Source: Dehalococcoidales bacterium (GTDB taxonomy: Bacteria; Chloroflexota; Dehalococcoidia; Dehalococcoidales; UBA3254). Taken from it: DNA of 64,000 nt. The notes under the pieces are model-generated. The model did not search any database. It was not told the DNA's origin and saw nothing but the letters and a program-made list of their open reading frames with translations. Positions 8,562 to 17,255 of the stretch are shown one piece after another. Position 1 is the stretch's first letter. Each line of letters starts with the position of its first letter. The translations under genes were made by a program, and so were the position numbers. The stretch covers positions 7,042-71,041 of the forward strand of contig JAFGOB010000170.1 in the NCBI GenBank assembly GCA_016926695.1. Direction: 5' to 3'.

Positions 8562-9215
8562 ATGCAAGTGGTCGAATCGGATACAAAGAGCAAGTTAGCT
8601 GAAGAGGCGTTAATCAAGATCCAGCAGTCCATTATTTCGGGTGATCTACGCCCCAATCAACGCCTGATAGAAGCTGAACTGTCCCAGAAACTGGGCATGA
8701 GCCGGACCCCTGTTCGCGAGGCCATCAGGAGGCTGCAGCAAACGGGTTACGTGACAATAATGCACAATGGCGGAGCTATTGTCACGGAATTTTCGAGAAA
8801 AAACATCAAAGACCAGTTTGAAATCAGAGAAGCGCTGGAAACGCTGGTGGTCAGACTGGGTTGTGAATTATGTACCGAAGAACAAATCAGCCAGGCACGG
8901 AAATATTTGGAGTCAGCAGCGGAAGCGGCCGGCAAGCATGATTTAAGTAAATACAATCAGTTCAATGCCCTGTTTCACAACGTTCTGCTGGAAGCATGCG
9001 GCAATGACAGACTGATCAGCCTGGTCAGAACAATAAGGGACTATTATTACCTGGGGAAATTAGCCAGTATAATAACCGAAGCCGAGTTACGCAGCATTAT
9101 CAAGCAGCATTTTGCTTTGCTCGAAGCAATGAGCAAGCGGGACAAAAAGGTAGCTGTAAAGTCAACAAGAAAAATCCTCAGGATACTGGCAAAGATCTCC
9201 GTAACCAGGATGTGA
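8562..9215 (+). CDS. GntR-family transcriptional regulator, FCD subfamily
   Basis: 217 residues. The N-terminal winged helix carries LSQKLGMSRTPVREAIRRLQQTGYV (about 44-68), the signature recognition helix of the family. The C-terminal half is an all-helical FCD ligand domain (about 85-205); FRIREALE-like FEIREALET and FHNVLLEACGN segments are present, with His at FHNVLL in the usual metal/ligand region. FCD regulators usually sense an organic acid and repress the adjacent catabolic operon. It is divergent from the Fe-S/importer/molybdenum hydroxylase genes and the GTATAC operator lies between them. Upstream Shine-Dalgarno is weak. Confidence 0.9.
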   Translation: MQVVESDTKSKLAEEALIKIQQSIISGDLRPNQRLIEAELSQKLGMSRTPVREAIRRLQQTGYVTIMHNGGAIVTEFSRKNIKDQFEIREALETLVVRLGCELCTEEQISQARKYLESAAEAAGKHDLSKYNQFNALFHNVLLEACGNDRLISLVRTIRDYYYLGKLASIITEAELRSIIKQHFALLEAMSKRDKKVAVKSTRKILRILAKISVTRM

Positions 9216-9275
9216 TCCGGTCATCTCCTCGTTACATTGTTCGAGCTGTACTGAACCGAACGGAGGGATATCCGC

Positions 9276-9767
9276 CTAAGCCTTAACTCTGTCCCCGTAA
9301 ATACCCTTGAGCATAGCTACCATATCTTTGGAATATGTATCAATGTTATAGGTATCCTTTCTTTTATGGGACTCAATCCTGACTTCGGTAATTGTCCGGT
9401 CCACTTCCTGTCCCCAACTGCTCTGAGACTTTTGCTTTATACTGATAAGTTTTATTTCCTGGTTGGAAATAGCGAAATTCCACGGAGTTTCGCCAAGTAC
9501 CTTATCAGGCGGAATATCCCAATATCTGTTTGAATAAGCCAGGGTTGCCTTAAGCTGATCAGCCCAGCGGGAGAGGAAGCCCTTGCCCTCCTCTTTGCCC
9601 TTCCGTTGAGCTTCGGATACGGCATCCTTAAGCATATTTCCGGTTATTTGGGCGAAGATAGCGCGCTGATCGGTGATAATGAGTGCACAGGTATCCCACC
9701 TGCCGAACGATTTAGGTTTTTTGAGTACCGGTATGAGTCCCAACATCTTTTCTTCCATTACCTTCAT
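9276..9767 (-). CDS. Conserved-looking hypothetical protein, 163 aa
   Basis: Not recognised. The protein is soluble, without signal peptide or membrane helix. The opening MLGLIPVLKKPKSFGRWDTCALIITDQRAIFAQITGNML and later ISNQEIKLISI... alternate like the beta-rich, PH-like domains that detect 'treatment of lipids or stress' in bacteria, but this is only a shape impression. A charged helix (about 45-70, SEAQRKGKEEGKGF) interrupts the strands. The gene is convergent with gntR, 60 bases away. Two possible ATG starts (9767, 9758) cannot be separated because the AAAGG and GAAGG boxes are badly spaced for both. Confidence 0.6.
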   Translation of the reverse strand: MKVMEEKMLGLIPVLKKPKSFGRWDTCALIITDQRAIFAQITGNMLKDAVSEAQRKGKEEGKGFLSRWADQLKATLAYSNRYWDIPPDKVLGETPWNFAISNQEIKLISIKQKSQSSWGQEVDRTITEVRIESHKRKDTYNIDTYSKDMVAMLKGIYGDRVKA

Positions 9768-10180
9768 ATCCTTTGTTAAAATATTAATAGAACAGCATTA
9801 CAATAAGTCGTAATCAGCCGTTTGCTCCCTTTGCCGAAGGAAAATCAAAATGGATTTTTCTCTTTAACTAATTGCGCCTTAACCAGTTAATATTATATAA
9901 AAAATACCTCTTGAAAAGGGAAATTGTATTTTGTTATGCTTGATGAAAACCGGGGAGTTCCAGGTTTATGCTTTAGCACTCCGATTTTATGTAAACTGTA
10001 AAGGAGGGCTGTTAAAATAGCCCTTTGGACCGATCTAACGGTTTGCCTGCTAATGATTGAATTAACGGTTATAATAGTACTGATAGTCGTGGAATGGTCC
10101 TGGAAAGCGCTTGATTGCCGCTTTACAGGCAATTACTAATAATATAATAAGATCAATAAATTCGGCCGGGAGGGCGAAAA
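9768..10180. other. Intergenic region, 413 bases, no gene seen
   Basis: Divergent promoter region between the hypothetical gene and the hydrolase. It is A+T rich. Two small inverted repeats are visible: TTAACT/AGTTAA (9864-9869 and 9885-9890) and ATTGCC/GGCAAT (10114-10119 and 10128-10133). Neither has a T-run. An 80-codon minus-strand frame in it has no ribosome-binding site and was not called. Confidence 0.5.
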
Positions 10181-11026
10181 ATGCCGGAGATGGTATTTGA
10201 CATATCCTATGCAGCACAGTCCGACAGACAGAGACTGGACATCTATTTGCCAGGTAAAGGTAAAGGTCCTATTCCCGTGATCATATGGTTTCATCCGGGG
10301 GGATTTACACAGGGAGACAAGGAGATGGTGCAGCCGCTGACCGGGGCAATCCTGAAGAGGGGATACGCGGTTGTAAGTGCTGATTACCGTCTGGCGGACG
10401 AGGCTATATTCCCGGCACAGATCCAGGATGCCAAGACTTCGGTCAGGTGGGTAAGGGCTAATGCCGTCAAATATAATTTCGACCTGGGAAAGATCGCCTG
10501 CTGGGGTATATCGGCGGGAAGTACCATAGCTGCGCTGGTAGGGACATCAGCCGGCGTAAAGGAGCTGGAAGACCTTTCCACGGGCAATTCCGGGGAGTCC
10601 AGCAGGGTGGACGCCGTGGTCTCCTGGTACGGTCCGATGGACTTCAACGCGCTGGAGTCTCATCACCTCCAACTGGGGCAGAAACCGCTCCAGGACCCGG
10701 ATATTTCGGGGGAATCACGCATGATGGGGGGCAGCGTTTCCGAGCTTCCTGAAAGATACAGGGCAGCCAGTCCAATCAACTATATAAGCCATGAATGCCC
10801 ACCGTTTTTTATCCAGCATGGAAAATCGGATGATGTTATTCCCTATCTGCAAAGCGTTTTATTTGCCGGGGCCCTGGAATCGGCGATCGGAAAAGAGCGA
10901 GTGAAACTGAGACTGATCGAAAACGCCGGTCACTTCGACCGCGTACACAGTTCTCCTGAAAATCTCAATGCGGCCCTTGATTTCCTGGACAAACATCTGG
11001 ACTTTTCAATGCAGTCTTTACAATAG
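10181..11026 (+). CDS. Alpha/beta hydrolase, esterase/lipase (BD-FAE / HSL-like)
   Basis: 281 residues, cytoplasmic. It shows the oxyanion-hole motif HPGG (38-41), the nucleophile elbow G-I-S-A-G with Ser111, a late acid in GKSDDVIPY and the catalytic His in ENAGHFDR, all in the correct order for a carboxylesterase of the hormone-sensitive-lipase/BD-FAE group. The start has GGGAGGG upstream with good spacing. A bidirectional terminator follows at 11096-11132. Substrate unknown. It is not obviously part of an operon. Confidence 0.85.
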   Translation: MPEMVFDISYAAQSDRQRLDIYLPGKGKGPIPVIIWFHPGGFTQGDKEMVQPLTGAILKRGYAVVSADYRLADEAIFPAQIQDAKTSVRWVRANAVKYNFDLGKIACWGISAGSTIAALVGTSAGVKELEDLSTGNSGESSRVDAVVSWYGPMDFNALESHHLQLGQKPLQDPDISGESRMMGGSVSELPERYRAASPINYISHECPPFFIQHGKSDDVIPYLQSVLFAGALESAIGKERVKLRLIENAGHFDRVHSSPENLNAALDFLDKHLDFSMQSLQ

Positions 11027-11095
11027 TGTGAAATCAGTCCGGACGAAGGCCGGGTTGCAGCCAGGCTGTGATGGTAAGGAAGACAAGAATCGACA

Positions 11096-11132
11096 AAAAG
11101 CCTCCGCTCTCAAAATTGGAACGGAGGCTTTT
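11096..11132. terminator. Bidirectional Rho-independent terminator
   Basis: Arms AAAAGCCTCCG (11096-11106) and CGGAGGCTTTT (11122-11132) are exact inverted copies with a 15-base loop. The A/T ends give a U-tract in both directions, so it serves the hydrolase on the plus strand and the convergent alcohol dehydrogenase on the minus strand. Confidence 0.85.
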
Positions 11133-11178
11133 CAAGCGACTTGAAGACGTTTGGCTTTAACGGTTGGAAACAAAGACT

Positions 11179-12297
11179 TCAGTCAATAACGACTGCTGCC
11201 CTTACAACTTTGCCTGCCGCCGCCTGTTTCATGGCTTCTTCAGCATCCTGAAGTTTGAACTTGTGGGAAATTATCTTGTCGAACGGATACCGGTGAATAT
11301 TCCTTGCCATGAAGTCCAGCACCCTGGGCATTGTCCAGGCTTTATAGTTGGCCGAACCGATCAAACGAATGCCTTTATTGATAAACGGTCCCATACTCAA
11401 CTGGGTGGTAAACGGTCCCACCAAACCGACAGTCAGGTAAGTACCTCCCAGCGAGAGCATTTCAAGGCCCTCCGGCACTACCTCAGGGGCGGAAGCAACC
11501 ACTTCCATGACCAGGCTGGCCCCGTTTCCTCCGGTCAACTGTTTGACCCTTTCGATTCTGGCCTTGGGAGTGACGTATTCATTATAGTCGATGGTGTAGT
11601 CGGCGCCGAAAGAACCGGCCAGCTTCAGCCTCTCAGGAAGTTTATCGATCACTATCACACGGGCTGCTCCCATATCCTTGGCCATGGGAGCGGCGTTGAG
11701 TCCCAGTCCGCCGGCCCCCTGGATGACGGTGGTAGAACCCATGGGGAATGTAGTTTTATGTAAAGCGTATGCTACAGTAGAGGCAGCACAGTCAACATAG
11801 ACGGCTGCTTCATCCGGAACGGCATCCGGGATTTTATAGATCCACTGTCCCGGACTGATGTAATAATATTCGGCGAAAGCACCCTTGAAATGGGGCCAAT
11901 CGTCGGAAGTAGTACCGGCATGTTTGTGTCTTTCAGGACAGGGAATAGCCGTTTCGTTAAGGCAGCACGGACATCTTCCGCAGGGCAGGAAATAACACCA
12001 GGCAACGCGGTCGCCCTCCTTAAGAGGCTGGCCCATAAAATCGGTTTTGACATTTGAACCCAGTTTATAAATCCTGCCTACGAACTCGTGTCCCGCTATC
12101 CTGGGTTTCGGTTTCACGCCCGGTTGTGCGCCTCCGAAATCCCCCTTGTACATATGAATGTCCGAGCCGCAGATAGAACTCATAGTAATCCTGGCTACTA
12201 CAGCATCAGGTTCGGGGTCAGGAACAGGGTACTCCCTCATTTCCCAGGGAATGCCGGGAGCGAAACTGACCATCGCCTTACCTTTTTCACCACTCAT
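11179..12297 (-). CDS. Zinc-dependent alcohol dehydrogenase (MDR superfamily)
   Basis: 372 residues. The catalytic zinc ligands appear as Cys43 in SSICGSD and the GHE motif, and the structural-zinc loop as CGRCPCCLNETAIPC. The Rossmann domain has GAGGLGL, so NAD(P)H is the cofactor. This is a threonine/sorbitol-type medium-chain dehydrogenase; the exact alcohol cannot be read. The ATG at 12297 follows AAGGAG at a rather long 11-base spacing. About 75 bases upstream of the start is an ATTGTATACT element identical to half of the GntR operator at 8394-8417, so it may belong to that regulon. Confidence 0.87.
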   Translation of the reverse strand: MSGEKGKAMVSFAPGIPWEMREYPVPDPEPDAVVARITMSSICGSDIHMYKGDFGGAQPGVKPKPRIAGHEFVGRIYKLGSNVKTDFMGQPLKEGDRVAWCYFLPCGRCPCCLNETAIPCPERHKHAGTTSDDWPHFKGAFAEYYYISPGQWIYKIPDAVPDEAAVYVDCAASTVAYALHKTTFPMGSTTVIQGAGGLGLNAAPMAKDMGAARVIVIDKLPERLKLAGSFGADYTIDYNEYVTPKARIERVKQLTGGNGASLVMEVVASAPEVVPEGLEMLSLGGTYLTVGLVGPFTTQLSMGPFINKGIRLIGSANYKAWTMPRVLDFMARNIHRYPFDKIISHKFKLQDAEEAMKQAAAGKVVRAAVVID

Positions 12298-12372
12298 CTT
12301 ATCTTTCTCTCCTTTTGTTGATTTGAACTTCCCGCTGGCTGCGACCTGTGTCCGGAACGCAAGTTATTTTCA

Positions 12373-12382
12373 AGTATACAAT
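12373..12382 (-). promoter_or_regulatory. ATTGTATACT element upstream of the alcohol dehydrogenase
   Basis: Read on the minus strand, ATTGTATACT matches ten of ten bases with the right half of the GntR-region operator (8406-8415). It lies 76 bases before the dehydrogenase ATG. It could also act as a TATACT -10 box; no good -35 is present, so an operator is the better guess. Confidence 0.35.
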
Positions 12383-12530
12383 ATTTTCAATAACAGCGAC
12401 AGGAACGCTGACGGTATCCTGTAATACCCGGGCGGTGATTGTATAATTTGTATATATTATAACAGGGCGATGGAAGAGTTGTACAAACAATCAATGTTAC
12501 GGGAAGTAACGAAATAGCTGTTACACCACA

Positions 12531-13142
12531 CTAGAACAGATTGCTGATCCTGTCCCAAACAATACCGGCGATCTGCATACTGGGAAAGGTAGCATCGATA
12601 ACCATCCAGCGTTCCTGATCTCTCTTTGCCAGTTGAAGAAAGCCCGTTCTTACCTTCCGGTGAAAAGAGAGTGTTTCTCCGTCAAAACGGTCTTCTTCTA
12701 TCTCTGTTTTGCGTGCCAGTCCGCTTTCGGGCGGAATATCCAGCAGGAAGGTTATATCAGGCACCAGGCCCTGCGACGCCACGCGGTTTATTTCCCGGAC
12801 GGTATTGAAATCCAGCTCCCTGCCGTAGCTCTGGTAGGCCAGGGTTGAATCCGTATAGCGGTCGCAGATAACATGCCGTCCAGCTTTCAGCGCCGGAAGA
12901 ATCACATCAGTTACAAGCTGGCTGCGCGAGGCATTGAAGAGCAACAGCTCGGTCAGGGGAGAAAGGGGGATATCGCGACCCTGTTTAAGCAGCCGTCTGA
13001 TGCGTTCTCCTGCCGGCGTACCGCCCGGCTCATGAACAAGCACGGCAGGAATGCCATGGCCCTTCATTTTTTTAAAAAGGGTCATTGATTGTATACTTTT
13101 TCCGCAGCCTTCACCGCCCTCGAAAGTGATGAATAAAGGCAT
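12531..13142 (-). CDS. tmk: Thymidylate kinase
   Basis: Phosphorylates dTMP to dTDP in dTTP synthesis. 203 residues, normal length. The P-loop is GGEGCGKS (9-16), the DR(Y/H) motif is CDRYTDSTLAYQ, and FNASRSQLV belongs to the dTMP-binding helix. The LID region carries few basic residues, as in enzymes where the catalytic Arg sits in the P-loop or elsewhere. It starts three bases after the stop of the R3H-ATPase gene and is the last gene of the pdxS operon. Confidence 0.93.
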   Translation of the reverse strand: MPLFITFEGGEGCGKSIQSMTLFKKMKGHGIPAVLVHEPGGTPAGERIRRLLKQGRDIPLSPLTELLLFNASRSQLVTDVILPALKAGRHVICDRYTDSTLAYQSYGRELDFNTVREINRVASQGLVPDITFLLDIPPESGLARKTEIEEDRFDGETLSFHRKVRTGFLQLAKRDQERWMVIDATFPSMQIAGIVWDRISNLF

Positions 13143-13145
13143 ATA

Positions 13146-14669
13146 TCAGGTTTTAGCTCCTTGACGGAAAATGCGTACTCTTCTATTAGGGTCTTTACCT
13201 GTGCTGTCCGACGGCAGGTCGCTTTGTTCCGCCACCAGATGCTGGAGCCGGCGAATATAGGCGCTCTGCGGCCTGAGCTCGATAATCTGTCCGCCGCTGA
13301 GTACTTGATTAACGGCAGTCTCTGCTTCTTCAAGCGCTGATGAAACAGGATTCCTGCGACGCTCGGACGGATAAATAGTATTAAGAAGCTGGCGGATCTG
13401 GTTGGGCGTATTACTTTTCAGTACATAAATGGGAATACTGGCCGCTTCTGCATCGATAATTTTCTGAGGCCTGTTGCGGTAATAGGCTTTGGATGTGACA
13501 AAAATACTGGCATTACCGGGATTGTTAACGAGATCCAGGCTGATCTGCATATCTCTGGCCATTTGTTCCAGTCTGGCGCGGTTTACCCCGAAGAGATAAA
13601 TCCTGGGCTGTTTTTCCTCACCCTTTTTTTTGCCTTTAGCTCCGACTTTTTTCTCAGGGGCGGATAGAGTCTCCCTGGCGATGCGAACTTCTCCGTTTGC
13701 ATCCAGCCAGCGTATTTCAGCGTCGAGGGGACTGCCGCGCAGCATTGAATCCACCGCTTCAGCCACATCCGCCTGGATGGCTACCCGGTCCCTGTCCTGT
13801 ATTTCAACAACGCTGTTAAAGGTGGGGGGGGCCATGCGTTCCAGTATAGACTTTTGCGTGCCGCGGCGTTTGGCCTCTTCATCACTGAGGGTAACGGTCT
13901 GTATTCCGCCGACCAGATCGGACAGGGTGGGATTGATGACCAGGTTTTCCAGGGTATTGCCGTGAGCAGTACCTATCAACTGTACACCGCGTTCAGCGAT
14001 AGTACGTGCTGCGCGGGCTTCCAGCTCAGTGCCGATCTCATCGATGACAATAACCTCCGGCATATGGTTTTCGACGGCTTCAATCATCACGGCATGCTGC
14101 AAAGAAGGGGTGGGCACCTGCATACGGCGGGCATGCCCGATTCCCGGATGGGGTATATCGCCGTCGCCGGCGATCTCGTTGGAGGTATCTACAATCACTA
14201 CTCTTTTATGAATATCATCCGCAAGTACCCTGGCTACTTCGCGCAGCATGGTAGTCTTGCCCACGCCGGGCCGCCCCATCAGAAGCACGCTTCTGCCGGA
14301 TTCGACCAGGTCCTGAATGATATTTATGGTCCCGTAGATGGCCCTGCCGACGCGGCAGGTCAGACCCACGATAGTACCTTTGCGGTTGCGGATAGCGGAA
14401 ATGCGGTGGAGAGTGCGCGGTATACCGGCGCGGTTATCTTCACCGAAACTGCCGATGCGGGAAACAACGTATTCCAGGTCAAGCTCGTTTACTTCCCTGG
14501 GAATCAGCGTCATCTCCCGGCTGAAAAAACGGGCCTCAGGCGGTCGGCCCTGGTCCATTATTACTTCTACCAGTTCACTTATATCCGGTTGCAATTGTAA
14601 GGGCTGTAAAATGTCTGCGGGTAAGATATTGATCAAGGCATCAAGATTGTCGGTAATTACCTTCTGCAA
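13146..14669 (-). CDS. SpoIIIAA-like AAA ATPase with C-terminal R3H domain (Ycf45 type)
   Basis: 507 residues. An N-terminal helical region precedes a RecA/AAA core with Walker [10 protein letters not shown] (132-140) and Walker [11 protein letters not shown] charged linker ([13 protein letters not shown], about 355-370) leads to a region ending in an R3H nucleic-acid-binding domain ([18 protein letters not shown], about 465-500). Homologs occur in cyanobacteria, chloroplasts and Chloroflexota; the function is not established, though RNA or single-stranded DNA binding is likely. It begins with TTG, with GGAGG five bases before, inside the gap after pdxS, so the three genes form one transcript. 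Confidence 0.85.
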   Translation of the reverse strand: MQKVITDNLDALINILPADILQPLQLQPDISELVEVIMDQGRPPEARFFSREMTLIPREVNELDLEYVVSRIGSFGEDNRAGIPRTLHRISAIRNRKGTIVGLTCRVGRAIYGTINIIQDLVESGRSVLLMGRPGVGKTTMLREVARVLADDIHKRVVIVDTSNEIAGDGDIPHPGIGHARRMQVPTPSLQHAVMIEAVENHMPEVIVIDEIGTELEARAARTIAERGVQLIGTAHGNTLENLVINPTLSDLVGGIQTVTLSDEEAKRRGTQKSILERMAPPTFNSVVEIQDRDRVAIQADVAEAVDSMLRGSPLDAEIRWLDANGEVRIARETLSAPEKKVGAKGKKKGEEKQPRIYLFGVNRARLEQMARDMQISLDLVNNPGNASIFVTSKAYYRNRPQKIIDAEAASIPIYVLKSNTPNQIRQLLNTIYPSERRRNPVSSALEEAETAVNQVLSGGQIIELRPQSAYIRRLQHLVAEQSDLPSDSTGKDPNRRVRIFRQGAKT

Positions 14670-14684
14670 AATGACCTCCGCAAC

Positions 14685-15566
14685 CTACCATCCTCTGTTA
14701 GCCAGTATTTCATCGGCTGGGATTTGCTTGATGTCAAGACCGGGCATAGCTTCGCCCAGGTTTTTGGATACAGAGGCGATGATTTTTGGGTCTTTGTAAT
14801 GTGTTGTAGCTTTCACAATAGCCTTAGCCCTGGAAGAGGGGTCCTGAGATTTGAATATGCCTGAACCGACAAATATGCCGTCTGATCCCAGTTGCATCAT
14901 AAGCGCAGCATCCGCGGGAGTGGCTATGCCGCCGGCCGCGAAGTTCACCACGGGTAATTTACCAGTCTTGTGGACCTCTTCCAAAACGGCGAAGGGCGCT
15001 CCCATTTCTTTGGCGGCAGACATCAGCTCTTCTTGAGGAAGGTAGACTACCTTGCGTATACCGTCCATAACGGACCGCATATGCCTGACGGCTTCGACGA
15101 TATTGCCCGTACCTGCTTCTCCCTTGGTACGGATCATAGCTGCGCCTTCGCCTATCCGGCGCAGGGCTTCGCCCAGATCCCTGCAACCGCAGACGAAAGG
15201 CACCTTGAAATCATGTTTCCAGACATGAAAGTTCTCATCTGCCGGAGTCAGGACCTCCGACTCATCGATGAAGTCAACGCCGAGGGCTTCAAGAGCCTGG
15301 GCTTCAACAAAATGACCGATACGGCATTTGGCCATGACGGGTATCGAGACAACCTTCATAATCGCTTCAACAACGGACAGGTCTGCCATACGGGCAACTC
15401 CTCCTGCGGCGCGAATATCGGCAGGCACTCTTTCCAGCGCCATCACGGCGCAAGCTCCGGCGTCTTCGGCTATTTTGGCATGCTCGGGTGTGACAACATC
15501 CATTATCACTCCCCCTTTAAGCATCTGCGCCAGGCCGGTTTTGACCTTCCATGTCCCGCTTTCCAT
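14685..15566 (-). CDS. pdxS: Pyridoxal 5'-phosphate synthase, PdxS lyase subunit
   Basis: Makes PLP from ribose 5-phosphate, glyceraldehyde 3-phosphate and ammonia supplied by PdxT. 293 residues, full length. Visible active-site residues are Asp23 (IMDVV), Lys80 ([11 protein letters not shown]), which forms the sugar imine, and the second lysine in [10 protein letters not shown]; the phosphate loop [12 protein letters not shown] is intact. The start has AGGGGA upstream. pdxT, normally adjacent, is absent from this window; its place is taken by the R3H ATPase and tmk. Confidence 0.96.
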   Translation of the reverse strand: MESGTWKVKTGLAQMLKGGVIMDVVTPEHAKIAEDAGACAVMALERVPADIRAAGGVARMADLSVVEAIMKVVSIPVMAKCRIGHFVEAQALEALGVDFIDESEVLTPADENFHVWKHDFKVPFVCGCRDLGEALRRIGEGAAMIRTKGEAGTGNIVEAVRHMRSVMDGIRKVVYLPQEELMSAAKEMGAPFAVLEEVHKTGKLPVVNFAAGGIATPADAALMMQLGSDGIFVGSGIFKSQDPSSRAKAIVKATTHYKDPKIIASVSKNLGEAMPGLDIKQIPADEILANRGW

Positions 15567-15745
15567 CTCGATAATCCCCTATTTATTGAAACTATATTAC
15601 TCAAAATAATTCTACTATTGTTGGTACGGATTATCAACCTGCTCCGGCTTATCTTTTATCCTGTTCTACCCGGACCGGCCCTTTTCAAGACGGCGCCGCC
15701 AGTCCGGGTTTGAATGGAGAAGGGTATCCTGATCCGGGGGCGGCG

Positions 15746-16573
15746 CTACAGGCTGTTTTGCGCTGTTTTACCTGCGGACGACATTTTAGGAAAAAGCTTA
15801 AAGGCATTAAGTGTAGTTTGCCGGGCTGTTTCTTCGGGCGGCACCTGTTGAATCTCTGAGAGTACTGCCAGGGTTTCGAGGGTGTATGACGGCTCATTCC
15901 TCTTTCCCCTTTTCTTTTGAGGAGGAAGGAAAGGGCAATCGGTCTCAATCAAAAGCCTGTCCAGGGGCAAATGACTGATGGTCTCTCTCAGTGCCCGTGA
16001 AGACGGATACCCGATATAGGACCCCAGAGAGAGATAAAATCCCATCTTCAAATATTCCTCTGCCGTTTCGTAATCCAGGTTAAAGCAGTGAATAACGCCC
16101 GGAGGGTCTTGCCGCATTGATGCAAATGAGCCGGTCCATTTTTCCAGAATGGGCAGGATTGTTTCCCGTGCCTGACGGCAGTGGATGACAACGGGCAAGC
16201 CCGCTTTCCGGGCTACTTCCAGTTGCCATTGCAAGGCCCGTAACTGGTCCTCATGCGGTGCGGAGTTACGGTAGAAGTCCAGCCCGGTTTCACCGATTGC
16301 TACCACACGGGGATGTCCGGCCAGTTCATATAAAGCCTGTATGTCTTGAGAGTCTATTCCCTCTGACTCCTGGGGATGGATGCCAATGCCTGCCAGCACG
16401 CAGGGGTACTTTTCAGCCAGTTCAACAGCCCTGCGGTTTGATTCCATGTTAATGCCGATGGTTACGATAGCGGTTACCCCGTTTTCCAATGCCTTTTTGA
16501 TAACCTCTTCCCGGTCATTATCGAATTCAGGCATGTCAAGGTGGGCATGGGTGTCGATTATTTCGATAGTCAA
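15746..16573 (-). CDS. tatD: TatD-family metal-dependent deoxyribonuclease
   Basis: 275 residues, TIM-barrel hydrolase. Metal ligands are seen in DTHAHLD (7-13), the GETGLDF glutamate, VVIHCRQA, GVIHCF and the late ETDCPFL aspartate. TatD proteins act as 3'-5' nucleases on DNA or as deacylases. The TTG start at 16573 has AAGGA nine bases upstream and starts the family's usual first strand; no ATG is available. The gene stands alone between two terminator-like elements. Confidence 0.92.
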   Translation of the reverse strand: MTIEIIDTHAHLDMPEFDNDREEVIKKALENGVTAIVTIGINMESNRRAVELAEKYPCVLAGIGIHPQESEGIDSQDIQALYELAGHPRVVAIGETGLDFYRNSAPHEDQLRALQWQLEVARKAGLPVVIHCRQARETILPILEKWTGSFASMRQDPPGVIHCFNLDYETAEEYLKMGFYLSLGSYIGYPSSRALRETISHLPLDRLLIETDCPFLPPQKKRGKRNEPSYTLETLAVLSEIQQVPPEETARQTTLNAFKLFPKMSSAGKTAQNSL

Positions 16574-16625
16574 TATCTGAGTTCCTTTCCAGCGGAGATA
16601 TTTTTTCAGACTATTTCCATAATAA

Positions 16626-16658
16626 CAGACTTGGACTGATAATATCAGTCCAAGTCTG
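16626..16658 (-). terminator. Hairpin terminator after the small membrane protein gene
   Basis: CAGACTTGGACTGAT (16626-16640) and ATCAGTCCAAGTCTG (16644-16658) form a perfect 15-bp stem around three bases. On the minus strand it is followed by TTATTATGG, a short T-rich tail. It lies 70 bases after the stop of the gene at 16728. Confidence 0.65.
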
Positions 16659-16727
16659 CCGGTTTTAAGACAGGCAATAGCGGCTGCTGTTCGCGAAGGC
16701 AGGGAAGAGAATTAGTAGGGGGACTAA

Positions 16728-17129
16728 TTATATGGAAGAAGATGGCGGAACAATGTTTCCGTGGAACAGCGGTTTATTCCTGTCGAACTCATATCTGGAT
16801 ATTGCGACAAATACTATGGATATAATCCCCAGGGGACAGGCCCAGAGGGTCAGCGATGCGGCGATGGACCCGGCCAGAGCCATTCCCCAGGTCTTTTTCA
16901 AGAGGGAGAATATTCCGCCCGCGAGAGCCAGCAGACTGATGATAAACAGAGGGGTGAATATTACCATCCATACCATCAATGCTGAAAGGCCCTGTCCGGA
17001 GTAGTGATCATAAGAGTCCGAGAAGAACGCTCCTATTAGAAAAGCGGACAATATACCGCCAACCAAACTTAAAGAACCAACGACAATATTAAGTATACCG
17101 GCCACCGTCGGCATCCATTTTGTATCCAT
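16728..17129 (-). CDS. Small integral membrane protein, 133 aa
   Basis: Four hydrophobic helices at about 8-35, 47-72, 78-96 and 97-115 fill most of the chain, with a short loop rich in Tyr/Asp/Ser between helices 1 and 2 and a polar C-terminal tail. The pattern resembles DUF4064-like proteins, without a decisive motif. GGAGGG lies six bases before the ATG, so it is a real gene. It is monocistronic and divergent from xerC/D. Function unknown. Confidence 0.7.
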   Translation of the reverse strand: MDTKWMPTVAGILNIVVGSLSLVGGILSAFLIGAFFSDSYDHYSGQGLSALMVWMVIFTPLFIISLLALAGGIFSLLKKTWGMALAGSIAASLTLWACPLGIISIVFVAISRYEFDRNKPLFHGNIVPPSSSI

Positions 17130-17255
17130 AATATCCCTCCAGTTTATTATAATCCCTGAACGTAGAAATTGTTGATCCCGTCGATAGAGACGGTTTAGCT
17201 TTTTACAATAAGTTATGTTAAAATGAATTGATTCTAAAAACCGATGTGGAGAAGT

